NCBI RefSeq assembly: GCF_900104955.1
Contig: NZ_FNSI01000001.1
Location: 344,001 to 408,000, forward strand
Length of the DNA stretch: 64,000 nucleotides
Source of the DNA: Beijerinckia sp. 28-YEA-48
Lineage (GTDB): Bacteria > Pseudomonadota > Alphaproteobacteria > Rhizobiales > Beijerinckiaceae
Direction of reading: 5' to 3'
The translations under genes were made by a program, and so were the position numbers. Each line of letters begins with the position of its first letter. The stretch's first letter is position 1. Shown here in pieces: positions 8,192 through 17,177 of this stretch. The notes under the pieces were generated by a model. That model did not search any database, was not told the origin of the DNA, and was given only the letters and a program-made list of their open reading frames with translations.

Positions 8192-9019
8192 ATGTTGAAT
8201 TTGGACGGCAAGGTCGTGTTGATTTCGGGAACGGCTGGTGGTCAGGGGCGGGCGGCAGCGCTGCAATTTGCCGCCGCCGGCGCCCGGGTTCTGGGCGGTG
8301 ACGTCAAAGCCGATGAGGCGGAGGAAACCGTCGCTATGGTGCGCCGTGCCGGCGGTACGATGGAAAGCCTGCATCCCATCGATGTCTCGACACCAGAGGC
8401 AGCCAAACGTTGGGTCGATAAGGCGATCGAGGCATGGGGCTCTATCGACGTGCTCTACAACAATGCCGGTCAGATGCGCGCCAAGGGGCCGTTCGCCGAG
8501 ACCTCGATGGAAGATTGGAACGCGACCCTTCTCTATGAGCTGACCATGCCCTTTGTGTGCACGCGGGCCGTGTGGCCGCATTTCGTGCGCCAGGGCGGCG
8601 GCCTTGTCATCAATACAGGCTCGATCTCCGCCCATCTGGAATTGATGCCGCTGCGCAGTTGCGCCCATGGCGCGACCAAAGCCGGCCTACTCGGCCTCAC
8701 CCGCATGCTGGCGGCTGAGGGCGCGGCCCACGGCATCCGCGCGATCAGTTTGAGCCCTGGTGTCGTCCGTTCTCCGGCGACGGCGCGTTTCTGGTCCGGC
8801 GAGGATCCGCAGCAAACGGCGGTCGGTGAGGCGCTGGTGCGCAAAATCCCTTTGGGCCGCGAGGCATCGTGCGAGGAGATCGCGAGCGTCGCTGTTTTCC
8901 TTGCCTCGCCTATGGCCGCTTACATCAACGGAACCGATATTCTCGTCGACGGCGGTTTGCTTGGTGTTGCTCATCATCCTTACATACCTGCGGCCGGGAA
9001 CGCTTCGTCGGTTACATGA
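8192..9019 (+). CDS. Short-chain dehydrogenase/reductase with His in place of catalytic Tyr
   Basis: SDR-family protein of 275 aa with a Rossmann fold. The cofactor loop is SGTAGGQG near residues 12-19, NNAG is at 90-93 and the catalytic Ser lies at about 144. Where the family has Tyr-x3-Lys, this protein reads H159-G-A-T-K163 (codon CAT). The usual acid-base tyrosine is therefore missing while Lys and Ser remain. Activity may be changed or lost. GGAGGAG precedes the ATG. It is 106 bases downstream of the binding protein, probably in one operon, and its 3' end overlaps the convergent permease by 8 bases. Confidence 0.85.
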   Translation: MLNLDGKVVLISGTAGGQGRAAALQFAAAGARVLGGDVKADEAEETVAMVRRAGGTMESLHPIDVSTPEAAKRWVDKAIEAWGSIDVLYNNAGQMRAKGPFAETSMEDWNATLLYELTMPFVCTRAVWPHFVRQGGGLVINTGSISAHLELMPLRSCAHGATKAGLLGLTRMLAAEGAAHGIRAISLSPGVVRSPATARFWSGEDPQQTAVGEALVRKIPLGREASCEEIASVAVFLASPMAAYINGTDILVDGGLLGVAHHPYIPAAGNASSVT

Positions 9020-9791
9020 CGGGTGGGGCTGCCTTGTCCCAGAAAACGAGCCGGTCGCGAGCGAAAATCAGCAGACGGTCCAGCACGAAGCCTATCAAGG
9101 CGATCATCAAAAAAGCCGCCAGCGCCCGCGCATATTCGAACGACGACGTGGCGAAGGTGATGAAATAGCCGAGACCGCGGCTCTCGCCGATGATTTCGGT
9201 AACCAGGGTGACGATCAGGGCCACCGGCAGCGCGATGCGCAGGCCGGTGAATATGGTTGGCGCGGCGGCTGGAAGCAGGACGCGAGTGGATATCTGCCAA
9301 GGCGAAGCGTTCATGTTGCGCGCCGCCCAGATCAAGGCTTTCGGCGTGGCGCGGACACCAGCGTAAACGTGGATGGCGATGGGGTAGACACATTCGAGGA
9401 AGATCAGTGCGACCTTCGATCCCGTGCCGAGGCCGAAAACGAAGATGAAGATCGGATAGAGGGCAATCTTCGGCATCGGATAGCCGAAGCTGAAGATCGG
9501 CTCGATCAGAGCTTCAGCCCGCCGGGAACGGGCCATGGTCCAGCCGATGGCTAGCCCGACGATGGCGGCCAGAGCAAAACCGATGAAGGCCCGCATCAAC
9601 GAAATGGCCGCATGGTAAGGCAAGTCGCCATTGAGCGTGTAGCGCCAGAACTGAATGAAAATGGCTTCGAGGCTCGGAAACAGGCGCGGCGAAACGAGGC
9701 GGAGGCGACTGGCCAGTTCATAGAGGGCGAAGGCCAGAATGATCGAATAATTGCGGGTGATCGCATGGGAGAGGTTTGTAAGAGCGTTCAT
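9012..9791 (-). CDS. ABC transporter permease (NitT/TauT type)
   Basis: Inner-membrane permease of 259 aa, last gene of a three-gene reverse operon with a second permease and an ATPase. The EAA loop is recognisable at LIWAARNMNASPWQISTRVL. Its ATG overlaps the stop of the upstream permease as ATGA, so the two are translationally coupled. It probably works with the binding protein at 7093-8085, because that gene has no other partner and shares an operator sequence with this operon. Confidence 0.87.
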   Translation of the reverse strand: MNALTNLSHAITRNYSIILAFALYELASRLRLVSPRLFPSLEAIFIQFWRYTLNGDLPYHAAISLMRAFIGFALAAIVGLAIGWTMARSRRAEALIEPIFSFGYPMPKIALYPIFIFVFGLGTGSKVALIFLECVYPIAIHVYAGVRATPKALIWAARNMNASPWQISTRVLLPAAAPTIFTGLRIALPVALIVTLVTEIIGESRGLGYFITFATSSFEYARALAAFLMIALIGFVLDRLLIFARDRLVFWDKAAPPVM

Positions 9792-10561
9792 CGCCGGGCC
9801 TCCGTGCCGAGCTCCTGGCCGACGACGATATGCCGGCGTGCCAGCAGCAAAAGCCTATCGGCGGTAAAGCCGATAATGCTGATGGCGAGAACCGCGACAT
9901 AGACGAGGTCGAACCGCATGCCCTGTTCGGCGAAGACGACGAGATAGCCGAGGCCTTCGGAGGAGGCGACGAGTTCGGCGACAAACATGACGACGAAGGA
10001 CAGGGCGAGCCCAATGCGCAGGCCATTGAAAATTGAAGGCAAGGCCGCCGGCAGAACGACCCGCCGGATGATCGTGGTGGGCGATGCGCCCATGTTGCGA
10101 GCGGCCCATATCCAAGTCTTCGTCGTAGATCGGCCGCCGGCCAGGGCGGCGATATAGACAGGATAGAAAATCGAGGTGGAGATGATGACGATCTTCGACA
10201 GATCGCCGAGCCCGAACCAGGCGAAGACCATCGGCAAAGCGGCGATTTTGGGAATGGGATAGGTCAAGGATACCAGCGGCTCGACGAAGCCCTCAACCGG
10301 ACGCAAAGTTGCGGCGGCGAGGCCTGTGAGCACACCAACGCTGGCGCCGAGAACATAGCCGGAGAGGGCGCGCTTCAGACTGGCATAGCTGTGATAGAAG
10401 AGCTCGCCACTCACCAGCATGTGCCAGGTCTCTGTCAGAATAATCGATGGAGGCGGAAGGTAGGCCGGCAACCAGTCAAACCAACCAGCGCCTTGCCAGA
10501 TCAGCAGCAGAACGGCTGGAATGATCAGGCCGACGCTGGTCTGGCGCCACTGGCGTGGCAT
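9788..10561 (-). CDS. ABC transporter permease (NitT/TauT type)
   Basis: Permease of 257 aa. The ATG at 10561 is chosen since it shares its A with the ATPase stop (TGATG); an in-frame reading 17 codons longer would lie inside the ATPase gene. The EAA loop reads WIWAARNMGASPTTIIRRVVL, nearly the same as in the neighbouring permease, so the two subunits are paralogues that probably form a heterodimeric channel in the inner membrane. Confidence 0.87.
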   Translation of the reverse strand: MPRQWRQTSVGLIIPAVLLLIWQGAGWFDWLPAYLPPPSIILTETWHMLVSGELFYHSYASLKRALSGYVLGASVGVLTGLAAATLRPVEGFVEPLVSLTYPIPKIAALPMVFAWFGLGDLSKIVIISTSIFYPVYIAALAGGRSTTKTWIWAARNMGASPTTIIRRVVLPAALPSIFNGLRIGLALSFVVMFVAELVASSEGLGYLVVFAEQGMRFDLVYVAVLAISIIGFTADRLLLLARRHIVVGQELGTEARR

Positions 10562-11418
10562 CAGCCGAATTCCTTGCGGGCTTGTAGAACTTCGTCGCGC
10601 AGCAAGTCCCAAATCTGATTGCGATATTCGAGATAAGTGGCGGTTTTCTTCACCTCGATGTCGCGGGGGCGGGGCAGATCGATGCGAATATCGGCCTTGG
10701 TGCGGCCGGGGCGGGCAGTGAAGACGATCACGCGATCGGCGAGATAGATCGCTTCCTCGATATCGTGCGTGATAAAAATGGCGGTGCGCTTGAAGTCGTT
10801 GAGTAGGCGCTGCAGTTCTTCCTGCATCAATTCGCGGTTCTGTGCATCGAGAGCGCCGAAAGGCTCGTCGAGCAGCAGGACTTCTGGATCGAATGCCAAG
10901 GTTCGTGCTATGGCGACGCGCTGCTTCATGCCACCCGACAGTTCGGCTGGATAGTGATCGCGGAAATGGGTGAGACCAACTTTGGCAAGCAGCATATCGG
11001 CGACAACTTTACGTTCCGCGCGGCTGCGGCCCTGAATCTCTAGCGCCCAGGTGATGTTATCGGCGACGGTGCGCCAGGGATAAAGCGCATATTCCTGAAA
11101 CACGACTCCACGATCGGGCCCCGGCTTGGTAATCGGCCGACCATCAATAGAAAGGCTTCCGCTTGTAGCACGCTCGAAGCCGCCGAGAATGTGCAGGAAG
11201 GTGCTTTTACCGCAGCCCGAGGGGCCGACAATCGCAATGAACTCGCCACGTGCGACGTCGAGATTGAAATTGTCGATGGCGGTCACCGTACGTTCGGCAC
11301 GGGAGAAGCTCTTCATCAATCCTTGCACGCGGATGAGCGGTGTTGCCTCACGCTTGATTTGATCGACGCCAGGGTGGTAACACGCGTGCGGCGGATCGAG
11401 CTTCATCGTGGCCGTCAA
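10561..11418 (-). CDS. ABC transporter ATP-binding protein
   Basis: ATPase of up to 285 aa for the two following permeases. Walker A is GPSGCGKST, the signature is LSGGMKQRVAIARTLA, Walker B is VLLLDEPFGALD and the H-loop lies in FITHDIEEA. The start is uncertain: TTG at 11418 has GGAG about ten bases upstream, while an ATG at 11406 in the same frame lacks a good site. First gene of the reverse operon. The region upstream has TTGACA directly beside the ATTGTCTGACAAT palindrome, so transcription is probably controlled by the same repressor as the binding-protein gene. Confidence 0.88.
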   Translation of the reverse strand: MTATMKLDPPHACYHPGVDQIKREATPLIRVQGLMKSFSRAERTVTAIDNFNLDVARGEFIAIVGPSGCGKSTFLHILGGFERATSGSLSIDGRPITKPGPDRGVVFQEYALYPWRTVADNITWALEIQGRSRAERKVVADMLLAKVGLTHFRDHYPAELSGGMKQRVAIARTLAFDPEVLLLDEPFGALDAQNRELMQEELQRLLNDFKRTAIFITHDIEEAIYLADRVIVFTARPGRTKADIRIDLPRPRDIEVKKTATYLEYRNQIWDLLRDEVLQARKEFG

Positions 11419-11485
11419 GGTTTCGGTTCTCCGGTGAGCGCGAGAGACTTACCGGAGCTTCGGATTAAATGGTGAGGCTGTCAAT

Positions 11486-11498
11486 ATTGTCTGACAAT
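11486..11498. promoter_or_regulatory. Palindromic operator ATTGTCTGACAAT, second copy
   Basis: Exact copy of the 13-base dyad at 7015-7027. On the reverse strand TTGACA (11484-11479) follows immediately, so a bound repressor would cover the likely -35 region of the ATPase-permease operon. Confidence 0.65.
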
Positions 11499-11664
11499 TT
11501 TGGGTAGGTGGAATTTCTACCTCAGCACATTCTGGTGTCATGGCAGATTGAGCCGATGAAAGCGCCATCCTGCCTAAGCAAGCATCAGTCCTCTGTCAGG
11601 CAATCTAAGTAACCGCCATCGCGATGGATAGAATGCGATAGGAGGAAGGCTAAGTGCCTGCGCA

Positions 11665-13446
11665 TCATCTGATGCCGTGGGCGGTATTCAATCGTTTTGC
11701 TGACAAGCCGGCAGCTTCCAGATCATCGGTGAGATGTTCAGCGATGGTCGGCAGCATTTGCATGCGGCCGAAAGCAGCGCGCACATCAATTGCGAATTCG
11801 GGAAATTCGCGTTCGAGATAATCGATCCACTTTTTAGCGGCGGAGCCATTTCCCTGCTGATGCAGGGCGACGATCCGCGCGATAGCGCCCAGTGGTGTCT
11901 TGGCGATCGAAGCTCGAAAGGCGTGACGTTTAGCCTCGAGTTTGTCGCCGTTACGATAGGCGTTGAGGAAATAATAGAACTCGAGCCAGCTAGCATGGTT
12001 GTCGGCAATGGCCGACACTTCATTGAGCAGGTTCATGCCGGTGGCGAAATCGCCACGCAAAATGTAAGCGCTGCCAACGCGGCTGCGGATTTCCATCGAA
12101 TACGGATTGAGTGTCAACGTCCGTTTGGCTGCGGCGAAGGCCTCGCTAAAACGACCATCGTAGAAGCGAGCTAGAAACAGGGCACGGTGAGCTTGGGAGG
12201 AATTCTGGTTAAGTTCGACCGCTGTGTTGGCGGCTTGCAGGGCGCCTTCGAGGGCGCTTTCCTGTGCTTCCCCGGTCGGATAGCCTTTGAGATGGCCATC
12301 GATGAGCATGGCGGCCTTGAGTGCTTGGCCCAGGCTCGATTTCGGATTGGCGGTGACGGTGCGATTCGCGCAATCAAGCACCTGTCGAAAGGTCGTTGAA
12401 GAGGGGGTGTTGAAATATTGATAGCCGTCGATGCTACAGGCAAAACCAACGGTGGTCGCGTCCGACGGCGGCATGCGGTTGTAGCGATCGGTGAATACGA
12501 CGCCATAGGTACGTCCAAGAACACTGGCGACCTTTGAGACGACCGGGCGACGTCCGTCGCCGGTGAAATTGAGCGGCAGATTGCGGAAGGCCTGGGTCCA
12601 TATCACCTGGTCGGTGGCGGTGTGCAGCAGGCGAAAGAGAATCGCCAGTTGTCCCTCCATCTCGCTGGCATAGGCTTCGAGGCGATAGTCTGTTCGCCGC
12701 TGTACCTGGCCCGCGCCGAAATCATAGACGCGTAGGAAATCAAAGCCTGCCAGAGCGGCGAGGATTTCTACATTCAGTGCGTGTGCCTGGGCGGGTTTGA
12801 GCAGCCCGGCATCGAATTGTAGCGGCGCGATCGAAATCGACGGCGCCCGCTCCCAGGCCGTTGTACCGATCTCGATCTCGTCGTCCAGGTAGGATTGTGA
12901 AAGGAGCGGTGAAAACGCCAAGCCGACGATGCCCATAAGGAGAACGAGGCCCAATGCGGCCAAGGCCGGCAAGGGAAGATGGCCTCGCTTTAGGCTGGCC
13001 GTAGGTCGATCTGTTGAAAGAACGCTAGAAGATAAGGGCAGTGCGGGCTGCTGGCGGGCGATGAATTGGGGTACATAAGACCCCTTGGGGAGTTGGATCT
13101 CGAACGGACTGACGTTGGGGTTTCTGGCGTAGTGAATGGCCAGCAGCCGGCGCAGACGCGTGGCTTCGACACGAACCAAGGAGTTGGTTTGCGGGTTGAA
13201 ACTCTCGTTGCGGCCGAACACGCTGAGCGCAATCGCATAGGCCTTGAGGCGGACGGCACGGCCCTCCAACGTCTCCGTCACGATATAGCGCAGGAAGCGC
13301 GAGAGACCGTCCGAGGCTGTGAAAGCTGGGTCGCGCAATACATGTTCAAGCGCGGCCAGAACCTGGGCCTTGTTCGTCTCCTCCTGCGAATCCAAGGACG
13401 AATCCCCCTTTGTTTCGGCTTGGGAGTCTCGTCCCTTGACTGCCAA
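11665..13446 (-). CDS. Membrane-anchored TPR protein with N-terminal winged-helix-like domain
   Basis: Protein of up to 593 aa. The N-terminal part (about residues 28-130) carries the pattern QVLAALEHVLRDPAF ... FLRYIVTETLEGRA ... RVEATRLRRLLAIHY ... LPKGSYVPQF seen in many Hyphomicrobiales signalling proteins related to CadC and adenylate-cyclase-associated regulators. One transmembrane segment follows near residues 160-180 (LPALAALGLVLLMGIVGLAF). The rest is periplasmic, with a TolB-like region and then TPR-like helices around residues 380-560. It could sense something outside and act on DNA or partners inside. The first codon read here is TTG; another TTG 18 codons further in is possible. 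No target gene is apparent. Confidence 0.7.
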   Translation of the reverse strand: MAVKGRDSQAETKGDSSLDSQEETNKAQVLAALEHVLRDPAFTASDGLSRFLRYIVTETLEGRAVRLKAYAIALSVFGRNESFNPQTNSLVRVEATRLRRLLAIHYARNPNVSPFEIQLPKGSYVPQFIARQQPALPLSSSVLSTDRPTASLKRGHLPLPALAALGLVLLMGIVGLAFSPLLSQSYLDDEIEIGTTAWERAPSISIAPLQFDAGLLKPAQAHALNVEILAALAGFDFLRVYDFGAGQVQRRTDYRLEAYASEMEGQLAILFRLLHTATDQVIWTQAFRNLPLNFTGDGRRPVVSKVASVLGRTYGVVFTDRYNRMPPSDATTVGFACSIDGYQYFNTPSSTTFRQVLDCANRTVTANPKSSLGQALKAAMLIDGHLKGYPTGEAQESALEGALQAANTAVELNQNSSQAHRALFLARFYDGRFSEAFAAAKRTLTLNPYSMEIRSRVGSAYILRGDFATGMNLLNEVSAIADNHASWLEFYYFLNAYRNGDKLEAKRHAFRASIAKTPLGAIARIVALHQQGNGSAAKKWIDYLEREFPEFAIDVRAAFGRMQMLPTIAEHLTDDLEAAGLSAKRLNTAHGIR

Positions 13447-13699
13447 ACTCTAGCAGAGCTGATCGTGTAGCGATAGTTCCGCCATAGGTTTGTCGAGAGT
13501 CTAGTTTATTGAAACGAAAGGGTTTAACGGGTTTCAACGCAGGTTAGCACTAGTTATAGCCTACCACCGCTCAACCTCCCCTCCGCAAGCTCTTCCGACC
13601 CGGGGGCAAAGCGCCGGGCGCCCTGATCGCGTGACGCGATCGGAAAGCAAGCCGGAACGAAGCCCGCCACGAAGTGGGTAGAGGCCAGAGGAGAGCAAG
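13447..13699 (+). promoter_or_regulatory. Porin promoter and 5' leader region
   Basis: Gap of 253 bases between the divergent TPR gene and the porin. It contains an inverted repeat TTGAAAC (13509-13515) with GTTTCAA (13531-13537) and, nearer the porin, a palindrome GATCGCG-TGA-CGCGATC at 13625-13641 that would form a hairpin in the porin leader RNA. The roles are not known; hairpins in porin leaders often influence stability or translation. Confidence 0.4.
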
Positions 13700-15160
13700 G
13701 TGAATTCATTCAAGATGGCGCTGGTGGGCGGCGCCGCTTCATTCACATGCGTGGTTGCGGGTGTATCCATCGCTATGGCGGCCGATCTGCCGTCGCGCAA
13801 GGCCGCGCCCGTTGAATATGTCCGGGTCTGCGATGCCTATGGCGCGGGCTTCTATTGGATCCCTGGCACCGACACCTGCCTGAAGGTCGGCGGTCGCGTT
13901 AGGGTCGATGCCTGGTACACGCCAGCCAAGAATGCGGTCGTGCACCGTTCGACGGCGGGTGGTGGCATTGCCGCCAACACCTTTGTCAGCTCGAATGCGG
14001 TTGACCAATATGGTTGGTATGCGCGTGGCATCATCAACATGGATGCGCGCACTCAGTCCGCCTGGGGTACGGTGCAGACTGTTTTTGCTTTACGTTTGCA
14101 GAGCGCTTCCGGCCTCGCCAACACCCCGCCGGGCTATACTGGCGGTATTTTTGCCGCGGGCAACGCGAGCAGCGCGACCATCGAAGCGGCTTATATCCGC
14201 TTTGCTGGCTTCACCATCGGTCAGGCAGCTTCCAACTTCACCTTCCTGCCGCCGCTCCAATATCACACGATGTGGACGGCTGGCTTCCCCAACGGCATCC
14301 GCCAGCTCGCCTATACGGCGACGTTTGGCAGAGGCTTCTCAGCGACGATAGCGTTGGAAAACCGCGCTGAACTGACCAACGGGCAGCGGCCGAACACGCT
14401 TGGCGCCAATCCATTTACCGCCACGGCGGCGACTGCCATTGGCGGCCCGCAGCGTTTGCCGGCGATTGTCGCCAATCTGCGCGTCGATCAGCCGTGGGGC
14501 GCCGCGATGGTGTCCGGCGCCATCATCGAGAACACGGCCAACTTCAGCAATGCGCCGTTGGCGGTCATCGGAAATGCCGGTCCGCTCGTGCGCCATACGG
14601 GGTGGGCGGTCAGCGGTGGTCTGCGGATCAATCTACCGATGTTGGCTGCTGGCGACAGTATCCAGGCTTGGGCGGCCTATGGAGTGGGCGCGCTGAGCTA
14701 TGTCACCAACTCGGGCATCAATTCGAACCCACCCGTGTCTGGCAGCTTCCTCGGTGGTTTCCTGCGCAATGACCGCGATCTGACGATGTTCTGCGCCAAT
14801 GCGGCCTGTACTGTCGGTGGCGTTGAGCAGACCCGGGCGTTCAGCCTTGCCGGTATCTTCACTCACTATTGGACGCCATCGCTGCGCTCGCACTTGATTG
14901 GCTCCTATGTGCAGATCACACCGGGGAGCGTGACCCGGGCAACCTCTTGGGCTAACGGCGGCCTGTCGCGCGCTACCGTGTGGAACGTCATGGGCAGTCT
15001 CGTCTGGTCGCCGGTGCGCAACTTCGATATTGGCGTTGAACTGTCCTATGCGCGCCTGAACCAGAGCCTGCCGCTTTCGGTGCCCGTCGGCCTTGGCACG
15101 TTGGCTTCGGTCAGCCCGAACAATTGGACAGGCCGTATGCGTATCCAACGCACGTTCTGA
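13700..15160 (+). CDS. Outer-membrane porin, alphaproteobacterial type
   Basis: General diffusion porin of 486 aa. The signal peptide covers about residues 1-28 (ending AMA before ADLPS). The mature start ADLPSRKAAPVEYVRVCDAYG, with its paired cysteines, is typical of porins from Rhizobiales. The C-terminal strand ends in Phe (MRIQRTF), the usual outer-membrane assembly signal. GTG at 13700 has GGAGAG upstream; an ATG five codons later is the alternative. Many Ala/Gly/Asn-rich beta strands follow. Neighbours are unrelated and the gene has its own leader and terminator. Confidence 0.92.
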   Translation: MNSFKMALVGGAASFTCVVAGVSIAMAADLPSRKAAPVEYVRVCDAYGAGFYWIPGTDTCLKVGGRVRVDAWYTPAKNAVVHRSTAGGGIAANTFVSSNAVDQYGWYARGIINMDARTQSAWGTVQTVFALRLQSASGLANTPPGYTGGIFAAGNASSATIEAAYIRFAGFTIGQAASNFTFLPPLQYHTMWTAGFPNGIRQLAYTATFGRGFSATIALENRAELTNGQRPNTLGANPFTATAATAIGGPQRLPAIVANLRVDQPWGAAMVSGAIIENTANFSNAPLAVIGNAGPLVRHTGWAVSGGLRINLPMLAAGDSIQAWAAYGVGALSYVTNSGINSNPPVSGSFLGGFLRNDRDLTMFCANAACTVGGVEQTRAFSLAGIFTHYWTPSLRSHLIGSYVQITPGSVTRATSWANGGLSRATVWNVMGSLVWSPVRNFDIGVELSYARLNQSLPLSVPVGLGTLASVSPNNWTGRMRIQRTF

Positions 15161-15309
15161 TCAACCTCTTCCGGCTGGAGCCTCCGCAAGCGGCCGGCCG
15201 GAAAGACCGCTCCTCGTGACACCCGGGCTTTCGGCAAGATTGAACAGCCTTCGTCAGTCCGCTCCCTCTGAGCAGCAGATTCGGGACAACAGGAACGGTA
15301 AGAACTCAA

Positions 15310-15342
15310 GCCTCGGCGATAAGCAGCGCCGAGGCTCTTTTT
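15310..15342 (+). terminator. Rho-independent terminator after porin
   Basis: GCCTCGGCG and CGCCGAGGC form a 9-bp stem around ATAAGCAG, followed by TCTTTTTAT. It ends porin transcription just before the convergent SDR gene. Confidence 0.88.
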
Positions 15343-15356
15343 ATGGCCGCAGTGCA

Positions 15357-16097
15357 TCAAAGATGGCGACCGCCATCGACGACGATTTTGATGCCGGTGC
15401 TGGCCTTCAGATGTGTCACGCAAGCGGTAATGGCCGCCGCAACATCGTCGGGTTCGATGACCCGGCGCAGCGGCGCGGATTTAGCGCTGGTCTCGAGAGC
15501 TGCGCGATCCCGCCCCGGAACGAAGTCTGTGGCGACGGCGCCTGGCGATACACTGAGGACGCGGATTTCTGGGCCAAGGGCGCGGCCGAGTGACATGGTG
15601 ATGTTATCGAGCGCGGCTTTCGAAGCGCAATAGGCGACATTGCTCCCGGAAGCCGTGAAGCCGGATACGGACGAGACGTTGATGACAACGGCGTCGCCTG
15701 AGGCGCGCAGCAACGGTGCCAGAGCGCGGATGGCCGAGTATGGTCCGCGCACGTTTGCCATGAGAATTTGTTCGAACAGGATATCGTCGAGCTTGTCGAG
15801 ATCAGCGTGCGGAATGGCGCGTGTAAAGCCGGCTGAATTGACCAAAACGTCAACTTTGCCAAATCGTTCCCTTAACTGTTCGGCGAGAATCGCGAATGTC
15901 TTGGGGGCTTCGAGCTGAACGCGCGCGATCGCGTGATCAGCTTTTGGTAGCGAGTCTATGAGAGCTTGCGCGCGTTCCTCACCATTGTGATAGCCGACGA
16001 CGACGCTGGCCCCGAGCGCGGCGAAGTGTCGAACAGCAGCCGCGCCGATCCCGCTGCTACCGCCGATGACAACGATGACTTTGCCGGTCAGTTCCAT
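15357..16097 (-). CDS. Short-chain dehydrogenase/reductase
   Basis: SDR of 246 aa with all usual motifs: GGSSGIG near residue 12 for NAD(P) binding, NSAG, the catalytic Ser in NVSSVSG and Y-C-A-S-K as active site. The PG motif (SPGAVATDF) is also present. Classical 3-oxoacyl-ACP-reductase-like or alcohol dehydrogenase activity is likely; the substrate is unknown. Last gene of a reverse operon (Rieske oxygenase, Bug protein, SDR), where it could oxidise a dihydrodiol or alcohol made from the aromatic substrate (inference). Confidence 0.87.
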   Translation of the reverse strand: MELTGKVIVVIGGSSGIGAAAVRHFAALGASVVVGYHNGEERAQALIDSLPKADHAIARVQLEAPKTFAILAEQLRERFGKVDVLVNSAGFTRAIPHADLDKLDDILFEQILMANVRGPYSAIRALAPLLRASGDAVVINVSSVSGFTASGSNVAYCASKAALDNITMSLGRALGPEIRVLSVSPGAVATDFVPGRDRAALETSAKSAPLRRVIEPDDVAAAITACVTHLKASTGIKIVVDGGRHL

Positions 16098-16129
16098 AGA
16101 TCATTCTCTCTGTGCTTATGGGCCGACAT

Positions 16130-17098
16130 CTAAAGCCGAATGCCGGCATTCGTTGCAATCTGCTTCCATCTGGCGATATCGGCCGCGATGAACTGGTCGA
16201 ACTCCTTTGGCGAGGAACCTATTGGTTGCATGCCGAATTGTTCGGCTTTCTTTTTGAATTCATCTGATTTGACGAATGTGGTGATATCTGTCGCCAATTT
16301 TTCCACGTGCTCCGTCGGCGTTTGCTTGGGCACGATCAAGCCGAGGATAGAGCTGACCTCGTAGCCGGGCAGTGTCTCGCCGATACAGGGGTATTGGGGA
16401 GCGGTTGGAATGCGCTGCCCATTGATAACGCCGAGAATCTTGAGAGATTTATCTTCCACATAAGGCCGTACTGAATGCCAGAGATCGAACATGAGCGGCA
16501 CTCGTCCTGCCAGAACGTCGGTAAGTGCCTCGGTGGCGCCGTTGTAGGGCACGTGTTGCAATTTGATTTGCCCGGCTCGTTGCAACAGCTCCGCCGCCAT
16601 GTGCGGCGCGGTTGCTATGCCAGGCGTCGCATAAGCCAGCGGATCTGGCATTGATCGTGCCGTCTTCAGCAGACCTGGAATATCGCTGGCGGGAAAATTT
16701 GGATGAGCTGCCAGGACAAGGTAGGATGAAGCAAGTTGCGTCAAGCCGCGCAGATCCGTGCTTGTGTCAAACGGCATCTTCTCGCGCACGGCGGGATTGA
16801 TCATATAGGAACTCGTGACGACACCAATCGTGGTGCCATCTGGCTCTGAACGCGCGACGAAAGTGGTGCCGATCATCGAACCCGCGCCTGCTCGGTTTTC
16901 AACGATAGTCCCGGCGGGCCATTTGCCGCGCATCGCGTCGGCGACAATTCGTGCCAATACATCGGTTGGGCCGCCTGGGCCGAAAGGGACGACAAAGCGA
17001 ACGATGCGCGCAGGAACGACGTCCTGGGCGATGGCGGGCGTCATCAGGCCGGCTGTGCTTGCTGCCGAAGCTTTGAGAAATGTACGACGATCGATCAT
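16130..17098 (-). CDS. Bug/TctC-family solute-binding protein
   Basis: Periplasmic receptor of 322 aa of the tripartite tricarboxylate transporter (Bug) family. The N-terminus MIDRRTFLKASAAS carries a twin-arginine signal, unusual but known in this family. Segments VVPFGPGGPTDVLARIVAD and VENRAGAGSMIGT are hallmark Bug sequences. No TctA/TctB membrane genes are adjacent, a frequent situation for orphan Bug receptors. It sits between a Rieske oxygenase and an SDR gene, which points to an aromatic acid such as a phthalate-like compound as ligand (inference). Confidence 0.88.
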   Translation of the reverse strand: MIDRRTFLKASAASTAGLMTPAIAQDVVPARIVRFVVPFGPGGPTDVLARIVADAMRGKWPAGTIVENRAGAGSMIGTTFVARSEPDGTTIGVVTSSYMINPAVREKMPFDTSTDLRGLTQLASSYLVLAAHPNFPASDIPGLLKTARSMPDPLAYATPGIATAPHMAAELLQRAGQIKLQHVPYNGATEALTDVLAGRVPLMFDLWHSVRPYVEDKSLKILGVINGQRIPTAPQYPCIGETLPGYEVSSILGLIVPKQTPTEHVEKLATDITTFVKSDEFKKKAEQFGMQPIGSSPKEFDQFIAADIARWKQIATNAGIRL

Positions 17099-17177
17099 AG
17101 CCCACTCCCATTGGGTAGATGTGTTCGTGCGGAGCCGGCCCTGTCAGACCCATCCGGCTCGCACGTTTTGTTGGTCT

